This document shows positions 1 to 8,826 of a DNA stretch of 64,000 bases, piece by piece. This DNA is from Halobacterium jilantaiense. Lineage in GTDB: Archaea > Halobacteriota > Halobacteria > Halobacteriales > Halobacteriaceae. Under the pieces are notes generated by a model that saw nothing but the letters and a program-made list of their open reading frames with translations, did no database searches and was not told where the DNA came from. The stretch covers positions 496,001-560,000 of the forward strand of contig NZ_FOJA01000001.1 in the NCBI RefSeq assembly GCF_900110535.1. The letters run 5' to 3'. Each line of letters begins with the position of its first letter. Within the stretch, counting starts at the first letter, position 1. The position numbers and the translations under genes were made by a program.

Positions 1-431
1 TGCTCGTCGAAGCGCCGCTTCGCGTCCACGCTGATGACGATGCACTGGCTGCCGAACGCCTTCGCGCCCTGATTGACGAGGCTCGGTTCGGCGATTGCGC
101 CGGAGTTGATAGAGACCTTGTCCGCGCCGGCCCGCAGCGTCTCCTTGATGTCTCCCGTGTCCCGGATGCCGCCACCGACAGTCAGCGGGATGAACACCTC
201 GTCGGCGACCGCGGAGACCGTGTCCAGCATCGTCTCCCGGCCGTCCGCGCTCGCCGTGATGTCGAGGAAGACGAACTCGTCGGCACCCGCCTCGTTGTAG
301 CGTTTCGCCATCTCGACGGGGTCGCCCGTGTACTCGAGGTCCTCGAAGTTCACACCGGTGTAGACGGCGGCGTCGCCGTCGTCGTCGAGCGCCACGTCGA
401 TACAGGGGATGACGCGCTTGGTGAGAGTCAT
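1..431 (-). CDS. hisF: Imidazole glycerol phosphate synthase subunit HisF (partial, C-terminus outside window)
   Basis: Cyclase subunit of the HisF/HisH enzyme; it converts PRFAR plus ammonia into imidazole glycerol phosphate and AICAR in histidine biosynthesis (cytosolic). Reading the minus strand from the ATG at 431 gives [19 protein letters not shown], the classic HisF N-terminus with its catalytic Asp in the IPCID segment. It is followed by a TIM-barrel strand with FLDITAS and the phosphate-binding loop LTVGGGIRD. The frame stays open to base 1, so about 143 residues of a usual ~270 are present. Upstream lies a divergent gap to the UspA gene. Identification is firm; only the end is missing. 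Confidence 0.96.
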   Translation of the reverse strand, partial: MTLTKRVIPCIDVALDDDGDAAVYTGVNFEDLEYTGDPVEMAKRYNEAGADEFVFLDITASADGRETMLDTVSAVADEVFIPLTVGGGIRDTGDIKETLRAGADKVSINSGAIAEPSLVNQGAKAFGSQCIVISVDAKRRFDE

Positions 432-539
432 CGGTCAGTTACCGCCGGCTACGACCGACGCCGAGAAAAGCCGTCCGGTCCCCGCTGCCACCCGGCCGCT
501 CGACGCGGCCGACAGCCCGCTCCGGCCGGGACGCTCCGA

Positions 540-549
540 TACGTTAACG
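540..549 (+). promoter_or_regulatory. TATA-like box of the UspA gene
   Basis: GTTAAC sits in this stretch, about 26 nt before the ATG at 576. That is the spacing expected for an archaeal TATA box driving a leaderless or nearly leaderless transcript. Assigned by position and composition only. Confidence 0.45.
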
Positions 550-575
550 GTGCGGACTCTCCACTCGTAGCCGTA

Positions 576-1010
576 ATGACCTACGTCGTCGCTTTCGACA
601 ACTCACCGCTCGCGAAGACTGCGCTCCGGCGCGCGGTCGAGTACGCCGACGCCGTCGGGGAGGAGGTCGTCGCCGTCACCGCCATCCAGCGGGACCCCAG
701 TCGCGCCCGCGAACTCGGGTGGCTCGGCGGCGACGAGTCCTTCGACGTCGAGACGGTCGCCCGGAACCTCACCGCGGCCGTGACCGCCATCGACCCCGAT
801 GTCGGATTCGAGTACGCCACACTCGACGCGTACGCGCCCCGCGGCCGTGTCAGTCGAACGGTCCGCGAACTCGCGGTCGAGCAGGACGCCGCGGTCGTCT
901 TCGTCGGCAGCGACAACGCCGGCCGGATGGTCGGCGGGCTGGCGTCGGTCGGGCAGACCGTCTCCGCGGACGACCGCTACGACGTCCACATCGTCCGCCA
1001 CGACGAGTAG
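576..1010 (+). CDS. Universal stress protein (UspA) family
   Basis: Single-domain Usp of 144 residues, the usual family length. It begins MTYVVAFDNSPLAKTALRRA, the Rossmann-like beta1 strand and conserved Asp of the fold. Near the C-terminus VFVGSDNAGRMVGG is a degenerate form of the G-x2-G-x9-G-S/T nucleotide loop, so ATP binding is uncertain. Such proteins are cytosolic and commonly stress-linked, but no specific function can be assigned. It stands alone between divergent hisF and a small membrane-protein gene. Confidence 0.85.
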   Translation: MTYVVAFDNSPLAKTALRRAVEYADAVGEEVVAVTAIQRDPSRARELGWLGGDESFDVETVARNLTAAVTAIDPDVGFEYATLDAYAPRGRVSRTVRELAVEQDAAVVFVGSDNAGRMVGGLASVGQTVSADDRYDVHIVRHDE

Positions 1011-1054
1011 CGGCCTTCGACACAGCCAAGTGCCGGCGCACAGAATTCCCGGGC

Positions 1055-1204
1055 ATGTCCGACGACCACGGCCACGACGACCACGGCGACGAGGGACGAG
1101 TCACGTCACCGATGCAGGAGTTCTCGATGGGGCAGGTCACGACCGGCTTCGTCGTCCTCCTCGTCGGCCTCGCCGTCGCGTACGCCCTGCCGGCGTTCGT
1201 CTGA
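1055..1204 (+). CDS. Small His-rich single-span membrane protein (DUF7550-like)
   Basis: A 49-residue protein starting at ATG 1055. The N-terminus MSDDHGHDDHGDEG is rich in His and Asp. A segment SPMQEFSMGQVTTG is followed by one hydrophobic helix (about residues 30-48, FVVLLVGLAVAYALPAFV). It resembles the small one-TM haloarchaeal proteins grouped as DUF7550; that family assignment is from memory. The His/Asp cluster could bind metal, which is inference. It starts 44 nt after the UspA stop and may be read through from it. The TM segment and acidic start argue for a real gene despite the length. Confidence 0.65.
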   Translation: MSDDHGHDDHGDEGRVTSPMQEFSMGQVTTGFVVLLVGLAVAYALPAFV

Positions 1205-1262
1205 AGACAGTCGAGACCCGACGCCGCGTCCTCGCGAGTCCGTCGACTGCGCAGCCTCGCGA

Positions 1263-3374
1263 CTAGTCGAGCTCGCGGTCGAGGACGGCACGCGTGCCGC
1301 GAATCGCGTCGGCGTCCCGGGTCACTGTCTCCTCCCCGGCGGACACCGACAGCGTACCGTCGTCGGTCGCCGCGCCGAGGTCGACGACCGGCGCGTCGAC
1401 GGCCACCCGTAGCGCCTCGGGGTCGGTGGTCTCCACGACCGCGCGGCCGGGGCACTCGGAGAACAGTGCCGGGAGGTCGGGCACCGCCACGTCCACGCCG
1501 GCGTCCTCGGTCACCATCTCAGCGAGCGTGACCGCGAGCCCGCCGTCGCTGACGTCGTGGACGGCGAGCGTGTCCTCGTGGGTCGCGGCTGCCCGCACGG
1601 CGTCGACTGTCGACGCGTCCACGTCCGGGAACTGGTCGCTACCGCCGAGTTCCTGGAGGAGAACAGAGCCGCCGAGGGCGTCGGCGTGCCCGCCGACGAG
1701 CACGAGGTCGCCCGCGCCGTCGAGTGCGGTGCCGGGCGTGTCGTAGCCCTCGCGGTGCCCGAGCAGCGCGAGCGTCGGCGTCGGCGGAATCGGGCCGGCT
1801 GCAGAGTCGTTGTAGAGGCTGACGTTGCCGCCGACGACCGGCGCGTCGATGGCGCGACAGCCGTCCGCGAGCCCGTCGACCATCGCCGCGAAACCGCCGT
1901 ACACGTCGGGCTTCTCGGGGTTCCCGCCGTTCAGGCAGTCGACGGCGGCGAGCGGCTCTGCCCCCTGCGCGGCGAGGTTCGTCGCGTTCTCGACCGCCGT
2001 CGCGTACGCGCCCTCGTACGGCGCGCAGTCAGTCCAGCCCGGGCTGGTGCCCGTCGAGAGCGCGACGGCGGTTTCGGTGTCCTCACCGCTGGCTTCGTGA
2101 ACCGCGAGTCCGGCCGCGTCTTCTCCGGGGCGCTGGAGCGTCCGCAGGCCGACCTCGTGGTCGTACTGGCGGTACACCCACTCCTTGCTCGCGGTGTTCG
2201 GGCTCGCGAGCACGGCGTCGACCGCGGTTTCGAGGGACGGCGTCGGGCGGTCGGTCTCGGGCTGTGTCGGGTCCTCCATTGGGAGGTCGTTCATCGGCGC
2301 GCCGTCCGCGAGGAACTCGGCTGGGGCGTCGACGACCGTCTCACCCTCGAACTCGCAGACGTAGTTGCCGTCGGTGACCTCCCCGATGACCGAGCAGCCG
2401 AGGTCGAAGCGCTCGGCGACCTCGCGGACCGCGTCGACATCGTCGGGGGTGACTTCGTAGCACATCCGCTCCTGGGACTCCGCGAGCAGGATTTCGAGCG
2501 CGTTCATGTTCGGCTCGCGCTGGTGGACGGCGTCCAGTTCGATGCGGGCTCCCTTGTCGCCGAGCGCGACCAGTTCGGAGGACGCGCCCCCGAGCCCCGC
2601 TGCGCCGAGGTCGCGGGCGGCAGCGACGAGGTCGCGGTCGACAAGCGTCTCGTTGGCCTCGACGAGGAGCTTCTCCGTGTACGGGTCGCCGACCTGGACC
2701 GCGGGCCGGTCCTCGGTCTCGGCGTCCTCGGCGAGGTCCTCGCTCGCGAAGCTCGCGCCGCCGAGGCCGTCGCGGCCCGTGGCGTTCCCGACGAGCACGA
2801 GTTTGTTCCCGGCGTCCTTCGCGGCGGCGGTCACGAGCCGGTCCTCGTCGAGGCGGCCGACGCACGCGACGTTCACGAGTGGGTTGCCCTCGTAGCCGTC
2901 GTGGAACTGCGTGGACCCGGCGACGGTTGGGACGCCGATGGCGTTCCCGTAGTCGCCGATGCCCTCCACGACGCCTTCGAGGAGGTACCGGGAGTGCTCG
3001 CGGTCGAAGTCGCCGAAGTACAGCGAGTCGGCGAGCGCGATGGGGTACGCGCCCATCGAGAGCGTGTCCCGGACGATGCCGCCGACCCCGGTGGCTGCGC
3101 CGTCGTAGGGGTCGACGTAGCTCGGGTGGTTGTGGCTCTCCACGCCGAACGTGAGCAACTGGTCGGTGCCCGGAATCCGGACGACTGCGGCGTCGTCGCC
3201 CGGCCCGACCACGACGTCCTCGCTCTCGCTGTCGAACGCGGACAGCAGCGGGCGCGAGGAGCGGTACGCGCAGTGTTCGCTCCAGAGGTTCTCGAACAGG
3301 GCGGCCTCCGCCGGCGTGGGGTCGCGGCCGAGTTCCTCGGCGACGAGCCGTCGGTCCGAGTCGGCGAGTGGCAT
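1263..3374 (-). CDS. purL: Phosphoribosylformylglycinamidine synthase subunit PurL
   Basis: Small-type PurL of 703 residues, catalysing ATP-dependent conversion of FGAR to FGAM in purine biosynthesis; it works with PurQ and PurS, neither in this window. Diagnostic motifs are [10 protein letters not shown] (residues 31-40), GVESHNHPS (about 77-85) containing the catalytic His, and the two AIRS-like halves typical of the family. The start at 3374 is supported by a BRE/TATA pair about 25 nt upstream. It is monocistronic here, and the other purine gene purM lies 11 kb away on the opposite strand. Confidence 0.97.
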   Translation of the reverse strand: MPLADSDRRLVAEELGRDPTPAEAALFENLWSEHCAYRSSRPLLSAFDSESEDVVVGPGDDAAVVRIPGTDQLLTFGVESHNHPSYVDPYDGAATGVGGIVRDTLSMGAYPIALADSLYFGDFDREHSRYLLEGVVEGIGDYGNAIGVPTVAGSTQFHDGYEGNPLVNVACVGRLDEDRLVTAAAKDAGNKLVLVGNATGRDGLGGASFASEDLAEDAETEDRPAVQVGDPYTEKLLVEANETLVDRDLVAAARDLGAAGLGGASSELVALGDKGARIELDAVHQREPNMNALEILLAESQERMCYEVTPDDVDAVREVAERFDLGCSVIGEVTDGNYVCEFEGETVVDAPAEFLADGAPMNDLPMEDPTQPETDRPTPSLETAVDAVLASPNTASKEWVYRQYDHEVGLRTLQRPGEDAAGLAVHEASGEDTETAVALSTGTSPGWTDCAPYEGAYATAVENATNLAAQGAEPLAAVDCLNGGNPEKPDVYGGFAAMVDGLADGCRAIDAPVVGGNVSLYNDSAAGPIPPTPTLALLGHREGYDTPGTALDGAGDLVLVGGHADALGGSVLLQELGGSDQFPDVDASTVDAVRAAATHEDTLAVHDVSDGGLAVTLAEMVTEDAGVDVAVPDLPALFSECPGRAVVETTDPEALRVAVDAPVVDLGAATDDGTLSVSAGEETVTRDADAIRGTRAVLDRELD

Positions 3375-3398
3375 TCATCTTCTTGGTTCTCGCGGCGA

Positions 3399-3412
3399 GG
3401 TTTAGTCGTTTC
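3399..3412 (-). promoter_or_regulatory. BRE/TATA promoter of purL
   Basis: Read on the minus strand this is GAAACG followed by ACTAAACC, a good haloarchaeal BRE plus TATA pair. It ends about 25 nt before the purL start codon, implying a leaderless transcript. Confidence 0.6.
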
Positions 3413-3456
3413 TATGCGCACGTTCGTGCGTAACAAAGCCATTTGAGTCAAGCCGG

Positions 3457-3464
3457 CTTTTACC
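3457..3464 (+). promoter_or_regulatory. TATA box of the PGF-CTERM protein gene
   Basis: CTTTTACC lies 27 nt before the ATG at 3492, the expected archaeal TATA position. It is back to back with the purL promoter in a 117-nt divergent gap. Confidence 0.55.
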
Positions 3465-3491
3465 TCCGGCCGTCACCTCAGCCCGACTACG

Positions 3492-4115
3492 ATGAGACGA
3501 ACTCCCCTACTCGCTCTCCTCGCCGTGTTTACTCTCGTCCTCGTGGGCGTGGGTGCAGCCGCGACGCCGGAGGCCTCGTTCTCCACCCGAGGCCCCGAGA
3601 CGACGCCGAACGGAACCGCTGCGTTCACCATCGACATCACCGAAACCGACCGGGCGACCCTCCACGTCGGGTCCGAGCGCGACGGCTATCTGCTGAACGC
3701 GACAATCGTCGACGCGAACGGTGACGGCACGGTCGCCGTCGAGTTTGACGCCTCGAACGCTGGAACGAGCGACACGACGCTCTCGGCGACCGACGGTGAC
3801 TCGGTGACGGTCAACAACGAGACCGAACTGCAGGCTCCGCGGCTGGAGCCAGCCGCCTACCGGCTCGCGCTCTTCGTCGAGGGCAACAAGAGCGACGTGG
3901 ATCGAATGCTCGTTCGCCAAGCCCATACGGCCGAACAGACCACGGAGACGTCCAACGGAGCCACGACGACCAAGTCTGCGTCGGAAGGTACCACGACCGA
4001 ACGAGCCACCGGGATGGCCGACGACCCGTCCTCGAACGGGACAGTGCCCGGATTCGGCATGCTCGGTGCGCTCGCCGCAGCCGCCGCCGCGGCGCTGGTC
4101 GCGGTGCGTCGCTGA
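3492..4115 (+). CDS. Secreted cell-surface protein with PGF-CTERM archaeosortase signal
   Basis: 207 residues in four parts. A Sec signal peptide (about 1-24) has Arg-Arg, a hydrophobic core and an Ala-rich cleavage region. A beta-rich ectodomain (about 30-140) resembles the DUF7827/S-layer-type domain found beside PGF-CTERM tails. A Thr/Ser-rich linker (about 145-183) is likely O-glycosylated in the envelope. The tripartite tail begins PGFG at residue 186 and continues with an Ala-rich helix to final Arg-Arg. PGF-CTERM proteins are cleaved by archaeosortase A and lipid-anchored (known for Haloferax volcanii). Its job on the surface is unknown. Confidence 0.85.
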   Translation: MRRTPLLALLAVFTLVLVGVGAAATPEASFSTRGPETTPNGTAAFTIDITETDRATLHVGSERDGYLLNATIVDANGDGTVAVEFDASNAGTSDTTLSATDGDSVTVNNETELQAPRLEPAAYRLALFVEGNKSDVDRMLVRQAHTAEQTTETSNGATTTKSASEGTTTERATGMADDPSSNGTVPGFGMLGALAAAAAAALVAVRR

Positions 4116-4167
4116 CCGGCGCACCGGTACCGAGGTGCTTTTCTCCCCGCCACTGCAACCTCGGGTC

Positions 4168-4851
4168 GTGCTGTCGGTCGAACTCCACGCGCACTCCGAA
4201 CTCTCCTACGACGGCCGGGACCCCGTCGAGATGCTCCTCGAGCAGGCACAGGCGGTGGGGCTCGACGCGCTGGCGGTGACGGACCACGACGAAATCGACG
4301 CGAGCATGCGGGCCGCCGACCTCGCGCCGGACTACGACCTCGTGGGCATTCCGGGGATGGAGGTGACCAGCGCCGCCGGCCACGTGCTCGCCATCGGCGT
4401 CGACTCCGCCGTCCCGCCGGGGCTGCCGTTCGGCGAGACCCTGTCGGAAATCCGGGACCGGGGCGGCATCGCCATCGTCCCTCACCCGTTCCAGTCCTCG
4501 CGCAGCGGCGTCGCGCCGAACATCTCCCGGGAGGAGTTGGCGTCGGCGGACGCCATCGAGGTGTACAACTCGCGGCTGCTGACCGGGCGCGCGAACCGGA
4601 AGGCCGAGAAGTTCGCGCGCCGCAACGACCTCCCGATGACCGCCGGGAGCGACGCCCACATCGCCGAGATGGTCGGGCAGGCGGTCACGAGAGTGAACGC
4701 CGAGGAGCGCAGCGTCCAGAGCATCCTCGACGCCATCCGGGCGGGAGAGACGAGCGTCGAGGGCAAGCGCACGCCCTGGCACATCAGCTTCCGGCAGGCC
4801 GCCGGGGGCGCGAAGCGCCGCGTGAAGAACCGGCTCGCGAGCTTCTTCTGA
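4168..4851 (+). CDS. PHP-domain metal-dependent phosphoesterase
   Basis: 227 residues from the GTG at 4168, chosen because the PHP fold begins right there with ELHAHSELSYDG. Metal-ligand motifs are HAH (residues 7-9), TDHDEID, the central PHPFQ and SDAHIAEM near the C-terminus, as in TrpH/YciV-like and PolC/PolX-type PHP phosphoesterases. The substrate cannot be told; small phosphorylated molecules or nucleotide ends are possible. Its stop codon overlaps the next start (TGATG at 4849-4853), so it is translationally coupled to the asparagine-synthase-like gene. An in-frame ATG at 4066 would add residues unlike the family and overlap the previous gene. Confidence 0.85.
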   Translation: MLSVELHAHSELSYDGRDPVEMLLEQAQAVGLDALAVTDHDEIDASMRAADLAPDYDLVGIPGMEVTSAAGHVLAIGVDSAVPPGLPFGETLSEIRDRGGIAIVPHPFQSSRSGVAPNISREELASADAIEVYNSRLLTGRANRKAEKFARRNDLPMTAGSDAHIAEMVGQAVTRVNAEERSVQSILDAIRAGETSVEGKRTPWHISFRQAAGGAKRRVKNRLASFF

Positions 4852-5939
4852 TGCGCGGCGCGACCTCCGACGTGGTCGCCGGCGCTATCGCGGACCGCGA
4901 CCCGTTGCCCGGGACCGCCGGATTCGCCGGCGACCTGCCGGACGGGCGTCTCGCCCGAGACGTGCTCGGGCGTGAACTCTGCTACGTCGACCGCGGCGAC
5001 TGGAGCCACGACCCCGACGAACTGACTGACCCGACGCTGCTGCCCGCGGGCCACGTCCGCGCCGCGGGCGAGGCAGGGGTCGGCGACCGCGTCTGGTCGC
5101 TTCCGGACCCGTCAGTCCGCGATGAGCGCCCGGTAGAGTCGGTCCAAGCGGCGCTCCGGGGCGCGCTCGCTGGGGTTCCGGCGGGTGACGACCTCGCCGT
5201 CGCGTTCTCCGGGGGCGTGGACTCGGCGCTCGTGGCCGCCGAACTCGACGCGCCGCTGTACGTCGTCGGCTACGAGGGCAGCAGCGACATCGAGGCGGCC
5301 CGCGAGTCGGCCGCAGCGATGGACCGGAGCGACGACCTGCGCGTCCACGAGGTGAGCCTCGACGACATCGAAGCGGCTGTCCCCGAGGTCGCAGAGGCTA
5401 TCGGCCGCACGAACGCGATGGACGTCCAGATTGCGCTGCCGCTGTACCTGGTCGCGGAGCGCGCGGCCGCGGACGGCTTCGACCGGCTCGCGCTCGGGCA
5501 GGGCGCGGACGAACTGTTCGGCGGCTACGCGAAGGTCGCGAAGGCACCCGACGACCCGCGCACGGACGCCGACACGGTCCGGGGCGCGCGCCGGGAGACG
5601 GTGCTGTCGCTGCCGGACCAGCTGGAGCGCGACGTTCGCGCGCTGCGGGCGGCGGGCGTGGAGCCGGTGACGCCGCTGCTCCACGACGACGTGGTTCGGG
5701 CGGCGCTCGAACTCCCGGGCGAGTGGCTCGTCTCGGGGGGAACGCGGAAGCGCGCGCTCCGCGAGGCCGCTCGCGCGTGGCTGCCTGATTCGGTCGCCGA
5801 CAGGGACAAGAAGGCCGTCCAGTACGGGAGTCTGGTCGCCCGGGAGGTCGACCGGCTCGCCCGGCAGGCGGGGTTCAAGCGGCGGATGGACGACCACGTC
5901 ACGAAGTACGTCTCGTCCCGCGTGAGAAACGGCACCTAG
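4851..5939 (+). CDS. Asparagine synthase-like ATP-pyrophosphatase lacking a functional glutaminase domain
   Basis: 362 residues with an AsnB-type synthetase domain. The PP-loop SGGVDSA is at residues 120-126 and a second AsnB-like motif GQGADELFGGY at about 217-227, so it should adenylate a carboxylate or similar group. The N-terminal ~110 residues look like a shrunken class-II amidotransferase region and lack the Cys2 nucleophile. It therefore probably uses free ammonia or another amine, or has a different substrate. The ATG at 4851 overlaps the PHP gene stop by one base. The ending with KKAVQYGS is typical of the AsnB C-terminal lobe. True asparagine synthesis is possible but unproven. Confidence 0.8.
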   Translation: MRGATSDVVAGAIADRDPLPGTAGFAGDLPDGRLARDVLGRELCYVDRGDWSHDPDELTDPTLLPAGHVRAAGEAGVGDRVWSLPDPSVRDERPVESVQAALRGALAGVPAGDDLAVAFSGGVDSALVAAELDAPLYVVGYEGSSDIEAARESAAAMDRSDDLRVHEVSLDDIEAAVPEVAEAIGRTNAMDVQIALPLYLVAERAAADGFDRLALGQGADELFGGYAKVAKAPDDPRTDADTVRGARRETVLSLPDQLERDVRALRAAGVEPVTPLLHDDVVRAALELPGEWLVSGGTRKRALREAARAWLPDSVADRDKKAVQYGSLVAREVDRLARQAGFKRRMDDHVTKYVSSRVRNGT

Positions 5940-5970
5940 AGTAAAGGTGTCGTTCGCCGTAGGTGTCGAT

Positions 5971-6750
5971 ATGGCCGATTTCCTGGACGACGGTGCAGCG
6001 GTCGTGACCGGCGGTAGCTCCGGCATCGGACGAGCGATCAGCCTGGCGTACGCGGACGCAGGGGCCGACGTGGTGGTCGCGGACCTCCAGCGGGAGTCCC
6101 GCGACCCCGAGGAGGACGTCCCGACGGCCGAACTCGTCGAGGCGGAGACCGACCAGTCGGCGGTGTTCGTGGAGTGCGACGTGAGCGACCCCAGCGACAC
6201 GGAGGCGGCCGTCGCGGCGGCCGACGACTTCGGCGGCGTCACGGCGATGGTGAACAACGCCGGGGTGTTCCGCGGCGGCGACTTTCTCGACGTCTCCGAG
6301 GAGGACTTCCAGTCGCTGCTGGACGTCAACCTCAAGGGGACGTTCTTCGGCGCGCAGGCCGCCGCCGAGCGCATGGTCGCCGGCGACGGCGGTGCCATCG
6401 TGAACCTCTCCAGCGTCGCCGGCCTGCGTGGCTCGGCCGGTTTCGCGACCTACTGCGCGTCGAAGGGCGCGGTCCGGCTGCTGACGTACTCGCTGGCGGC
6501 CGAACTCGGTCCACAGGGCGTGCGCGTGAACGCCATCCACCCCGGCCTCGTCGACACGGCGATGACCACCGAGGACGTGCCCATCATCGGCAGCGAGTCC
6601 GGCGAACAGTACCTCGACGGCATCCCGCTGGGGCGGTTCGCCGACACCGGCGACATCGCGGACGCGGCGGTCTACCTGGCGAGCGCCGCGGGCGACTACG
6701 TGAACGGCGAGAGCATCACGGTCGACGGCGGCATGACGAACACGAGCTAG
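5971..6750 (+). CDS. Short-chain dehydrogenase/reductase (SDR), FabG/glucose-dehydrogenase-like
   Basis: Classical SDR of 259 residues. It has the cofactor loop TGGSSGIG at 13-20, NNAG at 95-98, catalytic Ser at about 147-148, and Tyr161/Lys165 in YCASK, all intact. An Asp after beta2 (VVADL) favours NAD(H) over NADP(H) by the usual SDR rule. The ending VNGESITVDGGMT is typical. Substrate unknown (3-oxoacyl or sugar/alcohol type). The ATG at 5971 is preferred to an upstream in-frame GTG at 5947 because the family begins a few residues before the glycine loop. It starts 31 nt after the previous gene and could be read through from it. Confidence 0.9.
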   Translation: MADFLDDGAAVVTGGSSGIGRAISLAYADAGADVVVADLQRESRDPEEDVPTAELVEAETDQSAVFVECDVSDPSDTEAAVAAADDFGGVTAMVNNAGVFRGGDFLDVSEEDFQSLLDVNLKGTFFGAQAAAERMVAGDGGAIVNLSSVAGLRGSAGFATYCASKGAVRLLTYSLAAELGPQGVRVNAIHPGLVDTAMTTEDVPIIGSESGEQYLDGIPLGRFADTGDIADAAVYLASAAGDYVNGESITVDGGMTNTS

Positions 6751-7221
6751 CTACTCGGTAGCTGCTTCGATGGCTTCGACGCCGAGCTGGGCCGTGTCCG
6801 GGTCGACGTCCTCGCTCGCCCGGAGTTCGGAGGGCGTGTACCAGTCCCAGACCTCGGGCGGTGCTTCGTCGGGCCCCGGGTCGACGTTCCGGGAGGAGAC
6901 GGTCGCGAAGTAGACGTGGTCGACGTGTTGGTGGCCGACCGTGCCGTCCTCGTGGACGTTGATGTCGTAGCAGAGCTGGTAGCGCGGCGTCGGCAGCGCG
7001 AAGCCGTCAGGCGCGGGTACGTCCGGCGCTTCGCCGAGAATGGTGGGGTCCTGTCCGAGTTCCTCCGTGACCTCGCGCTTGCCGGCCTCGTGGGGGAGTT
7101 CGTCGCGGTCGACGTGCCCGCCGGGCGGGATGGTGATACCGAGCCGGCCGTGTTCGTGGAGGGCGGTCGCGCCGTCGTTGACGACGTAGACGGTTGCGGT
7201 GAAGTGCCGCGTGGTCTCCAT
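6751..7221 (-). CDS. Nudix hydrolase
   Basis: 156 residues from the ATG at 7221. A complete Nudix box runs from G35 (GHVDRDE, seven residues, then REVTEELG) to about residue 57, matching G-x5-E-x7-REUXEEXGU. It therefore hydrolyses a nucleoside diphosphate linked to some group, with Mg2+ bound by the Glu cluster. The HEHGRLG segment before the box and the acidic C-terminal half are usual for haloarchaeal members. Specific substrate not inferable. It converges with the SDR gene; its stop directly follows the SDR stop. Confidence 0.88.
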   Translation of the reverse strand: METTRHFTATVYVVNDGATALHEHGRLGITIPPGGHVDRDELPHEAGKREVTEELGQDPTILGEAPDVPAPDGFALPTPRYQLCYDINVHEDGTVGHQHVDHVYFATVSSRNVDPGPDEAPPEVWDWYTPSELRASEDVDPDTAQLGVEAIEAATE

Positions 7222-7454
7222 ACCCGCTGGGAGGGCCGGCCCGTGCAAATCGGTTCGGGCTCCGGGCGGACGAGAAAGTCCCAGTCGGGCGAGGTCCGGT
7301 CGCCCGGCCCGGCGGACAAGTACCCTGAAACAACGCCTTTCCGGCAGTTCCCCGAAGTCGCCGGTATGCCATCGGGTGACCGGCAGGCCAGCGAGACGCC
7401 TCGACTCGCCGCCAGCGAGTGCGGCCGCAGCGTCGACCCGCGGCCCGGGGACCG

Positions 7455-7460
7455 GGAGGT
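7455..7460 (+). promoter_or_regulatory. Shine-Dalgarno site selecting the HMA-like start
   Basis: GGAGGT ends 8 nt before the GTG at 7469 and only 2 nt before the in-frame GTG at 7463. The spacing favours 7469 as the true start. A strong SD is notable because most genes in this window look leaderless. Confidence 0.55.
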
Positions 7461-7468
7461 GTGTGACC

Positions 7469-7696
7469 GTGGCGACTAGCCGAGCGACGTTCACCGTGAC
7501 CGACGCTCGGTCGCCGGCCGACGTCGAGAACATCGAGGACGCGCTCCGCGACCACGAGGGCGTCCAGCTCGTCGACATCGACCCGGAGACCGGCGAGACC
7601 GAGGTCCGGCACGGCGAGTCGCTGGTGTCAGGCGAGGAGATTCGGTCGGCCGTCGAGGAGCTCGGCTACGACGTGGAGCCCGACGAGGAGCCGTGA
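7469..7696 (+). CDS. HMA-fold mini-protein without the metal-binding Cys pair
   Basis: 75 residues with the beta-alpha-beta-beta-alpha-beta pattern of heavy-metal-associated domains: ATFTVTD, helix DVENIEDALRDHEGV, VQLVDIDPETGETEVRHG, helix EEIRSAVEELGYDVE. The loop that holds CxxC in copper chaperones reads TDARSPAD, with no Cys anywhere in the protein. It may bind another ligand, bind metal differently, or be purely a protein-interaction module. The start is set by the GGAGGT site just upstream. It lies between divergent Nudix and convergent manganese catalase genes. Confidence 0.75.
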   Translation: MATSRATFTVTDARSPADVENIEDALRDHEGVQLVDIDPETGETEVRHGESLVSGEEIRSAVEELGYDVEPDEEP

Positions 7697-7738
7697 GGGG
7701 CAGCCCCGTTCTCGCAGCGCAGCGCTCCGCCGACCCAG

Positions 7739-8566
7739 TCAGTCCTCCCCCTGGGGTGCGGGCTCGTTGTACGCCTGCGCGGACGGCTTCGGCACGCTCA
7801 TCGGCGCGCCGTCGAGGTCGAGCTCTCGGAGGAACGAGTACTCGCCCTCTTCGTCGATAGAGGAGCCGGTCGTCCACGGGAGGTCGGTCGCCTCCTGCGG
7901 TTCGACGTTCGTTGACATGAACGCGTAGCTGAACTCCTGGTTCTCCACTTCGTCCGGGAAGCTGTCGGGAATCGGATGCACGTCGAAGACCTCCTCGGGG
8001 TCGCCGAGTTCCTTCAGGAGGGTGATCCACTGGTTCTGGTGCATCGTGTCTCGCGCGATGAGGTACGCGAGCATGTCCTTCATCCCGGGGTCGTCAGCGA
8101 GCTCGTAGAGCCGCGTGGCGAGCAGCCGGCCCGTGGACTCGGCCATGATGTTAGCGTACATGTCGGCCGCGAGGTTGCCGCTGGCGACGATCCAGCTGCC
8201 GTCGAAGGCGGCCCCGTTGGCGTCCGTCGGCATCGCGTGCATGCCGGACGAGAGGAACTGCCGGGGGAGCAGCTCGGAGACGGCCGAGTCGCCGTCGCCG
8301 AGCGATGCGGACGCGCCCCGGAGGTTCTTGTTGACGGCGGCGGCGAGCATCTCGATGTGTCCGAGTTCCTCGGCGGCGGTGTCCCGCAGCATCTCCCGGT
8401 ACTCGGCGTGCTCGTCCGGGATGGCGGCCGCCTGGAAGAAGTACTGCATGGCGACCCGCATCTCGCCCTCGACGCCGCCGATGGCCTGCTGGAGCATCCG
8501 CCCGAACTCGGGGTCCGGTTCCTCGACTTCGACCTCGTACTGGAGCTGGTTGTCGTGGTAGAACAC
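7739..8566 (-). CDS. Manganese catalase (non-haem)
   Basis: 275-residue di-manganese catalase that breaks down hydrogen peroxide in the cytosol. It has the ferritin-like four-helix fold with likely dimetal ligands Glu35 (GEMRV), Glu67 and His70 (EELGHIEM), Glu143 (MAESTGR) and His176 (DTMHQNQW). Their spacing matches the Lactobacillus enzyme (35/66/69/148/181). The C-terminal tail (residues ~200-275) is Pro/acidic-rich, as in other members. The start is the GTG at 8566 (MFYHDNQ), the typical family N-terminus. Transcribed alone. Confidence 0.93.
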   Translation of the reverse strand: MFYHDNQLQYEVEVEEPDPEFGRMLQQAIGGVEGEMRVAMQYFFQAAAIPDEHAEYREMLRDTAAEELGHIEMLAAAVNKNLRGASASLGDGDSAVSELLPRQFLSSGMHAMPTDANGAAFDGSWIVASGNLAADMYANIMAESTGRLLATRLYELADDPGMKDMLAYLIARDTMHQNQWITLLKELGDPEEVFDVHPIPDSFPDEVENQEFSYAFMSTNVEPQEATDLPWTTGSSIDEEGEYSFLRELDLDGAPMSVPKPSAQAYNEPAPQGED

Positions 8567-8826
8567 GGTTGAAACCTCGTGACGTACGTCGACGGTGACA
8601 GAAAATAGGGTTCGGACCAGTTGGCTGGGATTGCCTGAGCGAGCCGGCGAGTTCGGTGTCGGCTACCTCGGTGTTCACGGCGCGTGTTCTACCAGTCCCC
8701 GCGAGGTTCCACCCGACTGACGGCCGGTCGGTTACACGCCTTCGACGAGTGACGTACGGGGGCCGACACAGCGCCGTGGCTGTCGGACTCCCTCGAAACG
8801 GCTCTGCTGTCCGAGAAAAAGGGGTC

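Noticed and set aside
1557-3446. 629-residue open frame on the plus strand opposite purL
   Set aside because: It is antisense to a fully recognisable purL with a good promoter; the translation is Arg/Val-rich with no family resemblance, as expected from GC-rich codon bias.
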